Part shown: positions 48,908 through 58,440 of the stretch, in pieces
Layout of the letters: every line of letters begins with the position of its first letter
How positions within the stretch are numbered: the first letter of the stretch is position 1
Assembly (NCBI GenBank): GCA_900618425.1
Contig: UZAN01040111.1
Coordinates: 20,641-84,640 of the forward strand
Reading direction: 5' to 3'
Origin: Echinostoma caproni
Taxonomy: Eukaryota > Platyhelminthes > Trematoda > Plagiorchiida > Echinostomatidae
Length of the DNA stretch: 64,000 bases
Program-made: the position numbers and the translations under genes
Notes under the pieces: model-generated
The model's input: the letters and a program-made list of their open reading frames with translations, nothing else
What the model was told of the DNA's origin: nothing
Database searches by the model: none

Positions 48908-51569
48908 GAGGAATGGAACTGAATATGCCCAACTATAATAACACACACGTTGCTCAAATAACTTCATCAACCATGGCAACATGTGATAGCAAAAGGATAT
49001 TTTTCAGCCGAGAACGATTGAGCGTGTTCTTCGTTTCGGGTGGGAATTGGTAAACACAACTCCCTCTTAGCGAAAATTTCTACCATAATAGGTGATATTG
49101 ATATGCAGGAAAATGACAACAGTCAATCACGGAATTGAGTTACACACGAAGAACACCATCTTTTCTCAATCTCTTCTCTTCCTTTCTGTGTTCAAGTGAT
49201 TTTAGGGAAACATCCTGTTTACATGTCTTCTTCGCAATCAAATGAACGGAATGTGAATGGCTTAAGTCCAAAATAAAATTAGATCTAGTGATCGGGATGT
49301 TTACATACCGTTTTGTACACAAGAACGGGGATATTGCACTTCAATGTGGCATTTTTCTCTCCAAGAATAAAGTCATTATTGATTGTGAATCCGGTTCAAA
49401 CATCTCTCTTCTGTCTCTAATGTAAATTATATTGGGCAAGCTTATTCCGATTCACACTAGTGATTTACCATTTTAATCTGGAATCGACACCCCATTTCAT
49501 AAATGACAGAAAGCAAAATCACGTCAGTTCTGATGGCCAAGAAGCCTTATGAATATCACTTTACCTTAGCTTCAATGAAACATGTGCTAACCCAGTTGGT
49601 TCTTTTCAAACATTCTGCTTTTATCAAAATAAATGGCCGAAATTTATTTTGTTCACATTGCAAACCTAAATGCTAAACTAGACAAACAACACTTTCTATG
49701 GATTCCTATTTTACTGCAATAATTACAAAAAATCCCCACAAAACCGAACAATTTGTCATCGTGTGAATAAGAATATACTGCATCTTGTCCTACACAGACC
49801 AATCAAATACGCAGTTGAGTAAATGAATCATCACAACAAATTGCTAAACTTGTCGTTATGAAATTCACAATTGTTATGCTTCATACTAAGGAAAGGCCAA
49901 GGTCATCAATAACTTTCTTTGATTACACAAACTAGGCTTCCATTTATGAATAATACTGCAGTAAACGTGAACTGATGTTGTAGAGAATCATTGAGAACAC
50001 AGTAGTTTCGTCGAACCAATGCTTTGTCCCCGGTCAACGGCATGCACTGGAAGATGCTGGATGCTATCTGGTTGCTGCTCATGGATCTGTTTCCCATCGA
50101 TTGACAAAATTGTAGTGTGCAATTGATGAGATACAGATAAATATATCTGGTTACAAATGGAGCAGCGTAAGCCTAAAGCATTCCCTATTCAAACTCATTA
50201 TGAGAAAAGGCGGTTAATCTATTGGTGCTCTCGCTTCTGGTGGGTTTCTCTCTCAATGATAAGTGCTCCATTGATTTGAGATGAATCCGCTTCGAACGGT
50301 AAGTCAGACTGTAGTTCACAAAACGTAGACTAAACCAAAATCTACAAACATTCTGAAAAGAATTTCTTATATAGATCAATCAACTGGCACTCAGAAAGAG
50401 GTGAACTCAATTGATGAGCCTCAGAATAGTGATGATTGCGATTTACGAAGCACAAGTTTGACAGAACCACCAAAATATTTCATTAATAAACTTAACGAAG
50501 ATGACGCAACTTTGTTCTCTATCTGCCGGATGTATTTCTGATAAACTTTGATAACTACAACCTCTCTTATATTATAGGTAAATTGGTACTTTAACTCAAT
50601 TGAAGTTTTAAAGTTTCTTACCCTCAGATCAAGTGCTGGAAATCATTTCACAGATAGCACGATCCAATCGGGTCGGGACACCAGTTGGGGGAGTCCATCT
50701 ACCCCTATAGGGATTACAAAACTAGCACCTCACACGTGGAACGTGAGCATCCTAGTCACTTGATCGTCTCCGGGGGAGTTGATTAATTTGCTTTACCTTA
50801 TATGTGCGCGATGTGGTGCAACCCATATTTGCAAGCCTTTTGCAGACAACTAACTTTGCCCAACGTATCACTAGTCTTTCAGGGCTTACGATTTAAATGC
50901 AATCAAAAACTGACTTACCCATTCCAGTACTAAGCTGGCATTCAAAGATAATCCATAGAAACTAAAAGAAAACCCATCCATATGATCTGAACATATCACA
51001 AAAAGTAAGATCACATTATTTTGTAGTTCGCGATTGAATATGGAAATCTTTTTAGAAAGATTTTTAATTTCCATTGTGACAATCTTTAACTGGACCAAAT
51101 CTCAAAAATGTGTAGCACGGTAGCAAAACTATCGGTAAACATTCTCGTATCATCATTGGCCGTGGTAATTACCATCCCATGGTATTTGGCTCGTCCAGCT
51201 CTTGAACAAACTATCTCGTCAAATTTTTGATACACTGGTTTGATGTTAACGTATCTACTACCACCACCACCACATTTTTATCATATCCTATGCGTTGTGA
51301 GTAGCAAAACTGCAAGATGCTTTTTTTGTGGACAAGTAACAGAAGTAACAGAAGAAACTGGTGTATGCACATAACAATGAACACATGAAGAACTAACGGT
51401 GCTTTCAAAATTAAAGTGGACATCCAGTGTAGGGATGCGGACTGCATACAACAAATTCAGGTTGATGCTATAAGTTAATTGCTTTTTTGCACGCGAGGAG
51501 AGCGAGGGTTCAGGTAGCTTGGTCAGCGTAGATTCACTGGGCGAAAGCAATCTGGGATGTTAAAACAAT
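48908..51569. other. Non-coding stretch
   Basis: Nothing recognised beyond small unassigned frames and a CCACCACCAC triplet run near 51260. Confidence 0.5.
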
Positions 51570-52629
51570 GAATCCCTTTTATCCAAATACTGCGAGATTT
51601 TAAATTTTTTTAAATCTATCTAGTGGCCACAACTTAGAACAGTCTGATATCAGAATGGCCTGAATGTTTTACATTGAATTTGAATCTAAGCTCCACATGG
51701 GCCACAACATTGTCTTGGTACCGCAAAATAATAACAAGTGTGTTTATAAATAAGTATAGCGAACATTGGATGCCATTGTCAGCACACAGTGCCACTTGAA
51801 TGAACAAATATATGCATTAGAATGTTGCACCGCAGGCAGTATGACGAGTTTGGTTAGGCTTTCGCTTGATAAGGTATTCTGTACTATCACGTAGTTCCAA
51901 CCCCGTAATTCGCTTACAGATGAATCGCTCTTTTCACAGATCAGATAAGTAGTAGTTTCACGTGTCGAAAAATCTAAATTAAATTCAGTTTTGTCACTAA
52001 AGTAGACGGAACTGTAGTCATTTGTCATCACATGAGTATTAGTTTGCAATACGTCGTTCTGTCTGTAAACTTGTTGTAGTAATGCACGTTCATTCATTCA
52101 AGGGACGGCCCGTTCTGAATGTTCTTTGTACTGTTCGCACCAAAGCGATCTACTCAAGCACCATTTTCATCTTTGATGCCTGATTCACGGTGTTTGAAGC
52201 CATACGTAGCGATTTACGCTTACATTTCTCCGAGGGACTTATCTGTATCCAGTCCGTCTGTTACCAGCTTTAACTCTTTCCACTTAAAATATTTACCACA
52301 ATGTAGTGGAGCCCATTTATACCGTATGGTTATTCTATGCATGCCAATATTACTCTCTACTTAGGGCATCTACTCCGGATTTCTCATAATTAGTAAGGTT
52401 ATTTTATCGCGTCGTAGATGGCAACGCGTTCAAATGACCTACTTGGATAGCTTCGTTCTTTCAAAGTTATCGGAAGTGACATGAGCATGATTGTAGCTTT
52501 GAACACTGACTCACCACGGTCGCCAGTTGCCATGCTGAGGTACAAAATCGATGTATCTATCGCACCCGCTTTAAAACTGAGTTAGATGTGTGAAGTCCCG
52601 GGTGGGGGGATGCAATACTTTGATCAAGA
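51570..52629 (-). mobile_element. Tc1-like DNA transposon (fossil 3)
   Basis: Collinear with fossil 2 over most of its length and on the same strand. A 117-codon minus-strand frame (52097-51744) contains SSVYFSDKTEFNL, the Tc1 block with the first catalytic Asp (codon at 51995-51993; family pattern FSDESxFxL), followed by segments matching fossil 2. The second Asp and the Glu regions are decayed; the NPIEN block reads out of frame near 51690. The right end keeps a recognisable terminal motif at 52600-52629. The left end is uncertain (AAATACTGCGAG at about 51586). Confidence 0.8.
52600..52629 (-). repeat. Tc1-like terminal repeat of fossil 3
   Basis: GGGGGGATGCAATACTTTGA matches the motif at 52800 and the right end of fossil 2. 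Confidence 0.7.
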
Positions 52630-52799
52630 GGAAAACATTTGGGCTATTCCAATTCGAAAGGTGCACCGGCAATCCAGAGTTTACATCACAAAACACAGAC
52701 CATAAGCATTCTTGATTAGAGAATGGCATACTGTCGACACTGAAATGAATTGAAATCTTATAGGCTCATAAAAGGGGTTTCAATGGGTAAATCCATGTG

Positions 52800-52830
52800 G
52801 GTGGGGGGGGATGCAATACTTTTCTCGTAG
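52800..52830 (-). repeat. Solo Tc1-like terminal repeat
   Basis: GGGGATGCAATACTTTTCTC is the best-preserved copy of the terminal motif in the window, about 200 bp beyond the end of fossil 3. It may be the true outer end of a nested or tandem element, or the footprint of a second insertion. Confidence 0.6.
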
Positions 52831-54029
52831 GGGTATCTTGAAATAATTGGCCTGGTTAATTTATTGATTGTCCGTAAACTTTTGCTCTGTACTTCATGTG
52901 CTTGGGTATCTTCACTTATGATTGCGTATTCCATCTCGATTGAAACATAGTTCGAATGACCTATTTTGTGTGTCTATATTTGTTTGAATATTCTTTTACT
53001 ACACCGTAATTTACCCCCCCCTTCCTGCCTATGTACATTTCACTGTAACTGAAAGTAAATTAAACTGTAGACATTTCCAAACCGTGATAGACACCCACGT
53101 CTTAACCCATTTTCGCCAAAGCGACTATAGGCTCGGATACCGGATACATTNGATACATTCTATAATTTCTATAACTAATTCCCAATAGTCCATGGCGCTA
53201 GTGAACAGACAATCACTTGTTTTGCCACTACCCAAAAGACAGATTCATTCCACGACCAGATTTATTTTTTTGTACCTGGAAAATGCATTTGTTTAATTTA
53301 AAAAGGATATTGAAAGTGTTAATACAGAACCACTCATGTCGTCCCTATTTCCGTACACCATTAGAGGAAATGAGGTCTGTGATTTAAGAACAAATAACTA
53401 ATTTCGTATCCGACGTTGCTTGTATGTTTGCACTAGTTAATAAGATAATCTGAAATCTGACAACTTTCATTAACATTGTCAATGCATTAACGCATCCATG
53501 ATAGAATAATGAAATTCCAGTCCACTTTTGTTTCCTACATGAAAAAGCTTTCTCCAGAATTCCGGTTTGAAATTCACGTCTTATGCATCACCCGTGTCAT
53601 CCCGAAGTAGAGTGAAAACAACATACGAAGCAAAACTTAACCAACAATAGTAACTTACTCGTCTAAGTATGGTGATATTTCTGCATTCTTGCCAGAAACG
53701 ATTGAAAAAGTTTCTTATTTTGTGTCATACCCCCGTCGGATACAAAATCTCGATCATCCAATGAACAAATACTATTTGCAATCATATGTATCTGAACCTC
53801 GTAAGATTCATAAATTTTCTAAACAATTCCTGGGAGGCTTAAAATAAAGGCATGCAGTTTCTCGTCATTGAAGAAATTTGCGTCTGAGAGAGTTTTGTGT
53901 ATGGGATATAGAACCAGTCGCCAACGGGTTTAAAATCCTGCGAGCAAAATGAACTCTATGTTGGCATATGGTTCAAGAGCTACAGAGAGGAGGTAGTACC
54001 ACTTGAATTAAATTAATGCGATTATCAGA
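52831..54029. other. Non-coding stretch
   Basis: A single N at 53151 is flanked on both sides by the 8-mer GATACATT. Nothing else recognised. Confidence 0.5.
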
Positions 54030-54270
54030 TTATAAGGTATCATCGTCATCAGCAGCAAATGAAAATGGAACGTTTTTAGAGACAATTGCTTGTCCGCATC
54101 CGTTGTGGACCCCACAGCGCGCCGTGATGGATATTCGTTGCCTCTTGTGTGCACCTATTCGGTCATCTTCTTTATCTTTCTTCCCAAATGTCACGTAATC
54201 GGCATGCCGGACAGTACGGAACGCCACTTCTTTGTCCGGAGGAAAAGTACGTACGCCATTATGCATGTTT
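54030..54270. other. CpG-rich, coding-like segment of uncertain strand
   Basis: Within about 240 bp three frames are open, two plus and one minus, and the base composition is richer in G+C and CpG than the flanks. The minus frame runs ATG to TAA (54266-54030) and is charged (KKDKEDDRIGAHKRQR). One plus frame (from 54063) gives a single membrane-like segment, SLPLVCTYSVIFFIFLPK, reminiscent of the end of TM7 in class C GPCRs. It has an acceptor-like CCCCACAG before it and a possible donor (GTACGT) after it. I cannot decide between strands; a real exon somewhere here is plausible but unproven. Confidence 0.2.
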
Positions 54271-56415
54271 AGCTAATAGCATACCACCTCATTAACGGAC
54301 GTGCTTGCGTTCAACACTGCACAGTGTGTGTGTGGCGGTCGCCAACAAGCTGCCCCTTTACAGGCACAGGCAAATAAACGGGAAACAACAACAACGGTTG
54401 GTTAAATAGCGCCTCCGGTGCTACAGGTGATATGGGCGTATTATTATTGATGAATAACGCTTCATGTTGAAAGAAGTTTGTTTCAAATCTGTAGACGTAC
54501 TTCCCTCAATATCAAACCTCGGAACATTTACACTCATCATCATCTTTGTCTCAATGAAGTGTTTGCAACACCTGTCTCAGAAAATTCACATTGTACACAT
54601 GATGGACTATTAAAACCGGCAAAATAACTGAACAAATAGTTAAATAAGTTGTATACAGCTTTAGGGAGAGAACATAATTGAAGTTTGAATAAAACAAGTA
54701 ACACAATATGAGCAGAATTGATATTGGCCATCAATTTCGTGTGCTCTCAGTCAGCTGTCTACGCACATTAAATAGGTCAAATTTTATCATAAGAATACCA
54801 TATATGGACATTTAAAATTACATGGGGTCAAGCGAAAGGCACTGAGTGGTTGAGTCATTACCAAAGTCATTTGAGTATGGGTAGAAGAGCAGGAGGGGTG
54901 GGGAATGTTAGTTGAAGTTGGTGCATTTTACAAAATCACAGTCTGCAGCAAAATGGCTCTTCAAAATGGGTGGTTTTTTGAATCCTTTATTCTTCGGTAA
55001 CGCAAAACAAGACCGGCTGTTCGTTTCTTCCAAAGGCCTTTTGCCAGTAGCTCTTTGTTTGAAAGAAAACCTGGTTTAGTCAATCAATTTAAGTCACACT
55101 AGTGATTGGTCTTATTATTCGCTTCAATTGCGCGTACAGTCATAGGTGCGCGATGTCAAAAATCCTCAAAGATTTCAAAGATTTGAGATTTAAACCAGAA
55201 CTGCACTTTGTTAATTCACCAAGTGAAGTTTCAACTACGCTATCAAGGAAAACTTTCAGATTACTAGGAGATATGATTCTGTATTGGCAGGTGATGATGA
55301 TGATGGCTGAAATGCTATGCGCAACCTATTGATTCCAATCAGTGTTGCGTTCTATTCATGACCTCTGATAGGACTCAAAATCAGTACTTCCGCGTCGGGA
55401 GTGAAAAATCTGACAGTCTAGGGATATACACTTTTAGCCTGTGACGATTTCGCATAGGAATGAGTCGTTCGGTTTTATACAGGTAATTAGTCCATTACCA
55501 ATTACGATTTCTTTTTACCTTGTGTACCGGTTCCAATTCGTGTGAGCCTGATAACTGCCTGAAAGTTTACGTATCTTCCTTTTTTAACAGAGCGTTCTAG
55601 GAGGAAATCTGAAATTGTGAGTTCTTGTCAGATTTGATTTCGATGAAATCTTATGGTCTGACCGGACAGAAACTTTCCGGTTCAATTGGCTTTCCATTTT
55701 CGATCCCAAGATACATCAGTTGTTTCTTCTTATCAGCTGAAGAAGCAGAAGATAACAAACGCCCGGAACACCTGCTAACGTTTTAACTTACAGAGCCGAT
55801 GCAGTTTCGCGTCTCAACCAGATGAGTTATCCAACATATATTCTTTTATCTCATACGTCCCGATATCAATTTAAGACGTTCAATCATCAAGTCTCATTGT
55901 TCCAGTGTCAATCCAAAGGTTACTTTCTCTACACGGAAGATGTCGTTTGTAGTAAAACAAGGAATCTTTGAAATACGGGGATTGCACAACTAACCATTGC
56001 TGAAATTTGGTTCTCTTCCTCTTCGTCTAGCCCTGCGGAATGATAAACTTCCTTGTGTGTGATGAGCCGCAAACCTCATTTTCCGGGAACAGGAAAAGGT
56101 TCTGCATCACTGACATCGATCGCCAGCCAGATCGTAAGTTGTGCAAGCTCGTTCTTTCTAAGACCCGTAGGGATTCGCCAAAAGACAGCATTCACAAAGT
56201 GAGAGGTATTGCAAGTTGATTACGAGACACTTTAATTGACATTGAACCATCATAAATTGATTTCGGACATTGTGGATTGAGCAATGTATAGAAAATCTCG
56301 GGATTTAAGGGATGGGGATGAACAAACATTCCTTGAACAACATAACCCTGTCGATCAAAATTACTCGCCTTGTTTGCTCAATTGATGCTCCTTATACCTC
56401 GCCTTTGATTCCCAG
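54271..56415. other. Non-coding stretch
   Basis: A plus-strand frame at 55102-55332 ends near CAG|GTGATG and could contain an exon of about 60 residues (with KILKDFKDLRFKPELHF), but no family is recognised. Confidence 0.45.
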
Positions 56416-56687
56416 AGCTGTGGGCTGTGGGAGAAACACCCATCAGATTGACCAGTAATGGGATCGTAAAACTAACCAACCAGATAAAAAAACTCATGTG
56501 GCCAAGTAATCAATTGCCCGTTTTCACACTTTTTGAAGCTGATGTTCATTTATCGAGCCGTGTGATACAGGTGTTAGCGGGGAAGAAAAATAACTTTAAG
56601 TGTTTACAACAAAACGGAAAGTCGGCTAAACTCAACATTAGGGCTCGTACCGGCAAATCCCAAAGGATACGACTAATTCCCAAATAA
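56416..56687 (+). CDS. Possible 3'-terminal exon with polyA signal, unknown gene
   Basis: After an acceptor-like TTTGATTCCCAG, a phase-1 frame of about 89 codons runs to TAA. It begins LWAVGETPIRLTSNGIVKL and ends in a basic tail, ARTGKSQRIRLIPK. AATAAA hexamers occur at the stop codon (56683) and at 56705. The composition is protein-like, but no domain is recognised and no partner exon is known. Confidence 0.2.
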
Positions 56688-58019
56688 ATGATCTCTAAAA
56701 TGCTAATAAATGAACAACAAGCTCAGTTAGGGATAAAGAAAAAGTGGATTTACATGGCGTAACCACGTGCCGAGAACAAAAGCATATCGACTATGTCACT
56801 GAATTATGTATAAATGACCAGAGTTTACCTGACTCTCGCGGGCAGCATGAAGGAATAGATGAGGTTGTACAGGCAAACCGTCAATTGTTCTATTCTTTAC
56901 AAAATTCGGCAAAGTATGTTTTCGTCATAATCGATCATCAATTCTGTACAATGAATGGCCTTTTTCATGCACACTGACTGTATGCCTGTGCCTAATCAAA
57001 AATTGATTCTGATCATCACGGCATTTCTCGTCATTTCTATAGATTCACTCAACAAAATTTCCAAGGATATTATTCACGTAGCATTTTTATACTAGCCTCC
57101 CTTTTCACATCTGTCAGGGGAAGATTAGCTTTCTTCAAATAAATGTGCTTCCGTGTTCTAAAACAAAAGTTTCACAGCTACGCCTACCCGTTGCACTACA
57201 AATGAAAAGTGAAATTATTATACATGAAATACGATCATGTTAACCAGTAGTCAGTTTTTCATTGACAATTAAAACCAACTTCCGAGTGGTATAGAATGCA
57301 CTACTATTTAGGAGAGGATTCTCTGTGGTGACCGAAAAGCAGCACTGAAAATTTGTTTCCCCTTGTTCAGATTCGTTAACAGTGCAACAGTGTCCGTATC
57401 GGAAGTTCGGTCACGAATCTCTGAATGGAAGTCGAGACCCATATACTTGAGCTGCATGACTTCCTTTGCTCACCATGCGCGAATCAATTTTGGATCGATT
57501 TCTCTCAACGTCTGGCATCTGCGATCAGTCAAATGGTGCAAATCAGAAAATAAAGTACTTCAGCGAATTAGTTTCACTTTATTAGTCATTAAATTATCTG
57601 TAAAAATAGAATGGACTGTCATCTGTTTTTTCTTTAATTATTTGAGACAGAATTGGCTGTAATAGACGTTGAATATTAGCACATGAAAAACTATCTCGAT
57701 TACTTTTCTCTCTCAAAAAAGGGTTTAACCTCTTTGTTGTGGCCTCGAAAAGAAAATACACTTATCCGGTGCGGTATGCGTGTAATATTTGTCTGCCTCT
57801 GGTTTTCCATAATGAAAGATTCATTGAACTCTGCCGTCTTGTACTGTGGTCAAAGCACACACAAACTGGTCGATACTTACAATTTCACTTTTTTTCAATG
57901 TAATGCTAACATGTTTACCAAAATCATTTCACCGAACGATTTTGGTTCAATTTTGTCCGTCAAAAGTCACATTCCATTGCACGAGAGTAATGGAGGATTT
58001 GATTTGTTTATATGATGAA
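56688..58019. other. Stretch with unassigned open frames
   Basis: Plus-strand frames at 56744-56977 and 57363-57662 have no recognised domain. The second follows a good acceptor-like tract (TTTCCCCTTGTTCAG). The next frame, at 57683-58015, is listed separately. Confidence 0.4.
57683..58015 (+). CDS. ATG-initiated 110-codon ORF, unknown
   Basis: ATG to TGA, 110 codons, with a hydrophobic stretch near residue 32 (MRVIFVCLWFSIM) and an N-glycosylation sequon (NFTF) near residue 67. It ends at the boundary of SINE copy 4. There is no splice context or family resemblance, so it may be chance. Confidence 0.12.
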   Translation: MKNYLDYFSLSKKGLTSLLWPRKENTLIRCGMRVIFVCLWFSIMKDSLNSAVLYCGQSTHKLVDTYNFTFFQCNANMFTKIISPNDFGSILSVKSHIPLHESNGGFDLFI

Positions 58020-58250
58020 TACGTCGTGCAATTGAGGCGTGTGCTGGAAAGCTGGGAAGCCCTGAACAGCTGTTTTGACCTGGTCGGGTCTTATCAGCGA
58101 CATACAATATACAAATAGTCAGGTTGTGAAGGTTTCCAGCCGAATCATAACCCTGGAGGCTGATGCTGAGATGAGCAAATTCTGTTGCCCGCAACAGGCT
58201 CACAAAGATGGATTGCGCTATATCGCGTATACTCAAAATGAGAAACGGTC
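58020..58250 (-). repeat. SINE with hammerhead-like body, copy 4
   Basis: On the minus strand the body carries AACAGCTGTTCAGGGCTTCC and CCAGCTTTCCAG, as in copies 1-3. The head side (58130-58165) keeps CCAGGGTTATGATTC, probably a decayed B box. It lies head to head with copy 5, only a few bases away, so the pair could form a large inverted structure. Confidence 0.6.
58058..58103 (-). ncRNA. Hammerhead-like core in SINE copy 4
   Basis: CTGATAA (complement of 58091-58097; one change from CTGATGA) is followed by helix II GACC / GGTC with a six-base loop, perfectly paired (58077-58090). Then come AAAA in place of GAAA (58073-58076), a minimal CAG/CTG helix III, TT and CAGGGC. The GAAA change is a CpG to CpA transition. 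Helix II is the best preserved of all copies. Confidence 0.4.
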
Positions 58251-58255
58251 TGATC

Positions 58256-58440
58256 AGCTGCTCAGTGGTCGAGTGAGTAGTATGCTTGCGTTCAACCTAT
58301 GAGATCCCGGGTTCGATCTCTAAGTGGGTCGATTGACTCACACTACTGATGAGACCCAACCAGGTTAAAACAGCCTTCCAAGGCTTCCTAGTTTTCCAAA
58401 TCACACCTCATTTACACGGCGAATTCAGCACATAAAAAAA
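58256..58440 (+). repeat. SINE with hammerhead-like body, copy 5 (most complete)
   Basis: The head has an A-box region CAGTGGTCGAGTGAGTAG (58264) and a canonical B box GGGTTCGATCTC (58309-58320). The body follows with the ribozyme-like core (58341-58390) and the shared TCATTTACACGGC tail, and the element ends in an A-rich CATAAAAAAA. The head, body and A-rich 3' end together show a full SINE mobilised through RNA, presumably by a LINE such as the one at 31 kb (inference). Confidence 0.75.
58341..58390 (+). ncRNA. Hammerhead-like core in SINE copy 5
   Basis: CACTA (helix I) is followed by an intact CTGATGA (58346-58352), GACC/GGTT helix II around a six-base loop (58353-58366), AAAA replacing GAAA, then CAGCCT, a TC cleavage position and a degraded helix I return strand. 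It is the only copy with an unaltered CTGATGA box. Confidence 0.4.

Noticed and set aside
52119..52364. Plus-strand 81-codon ORF
   Set aside because: It is the antisense of the Tc1 fossil at 51.6-52.6 kb.
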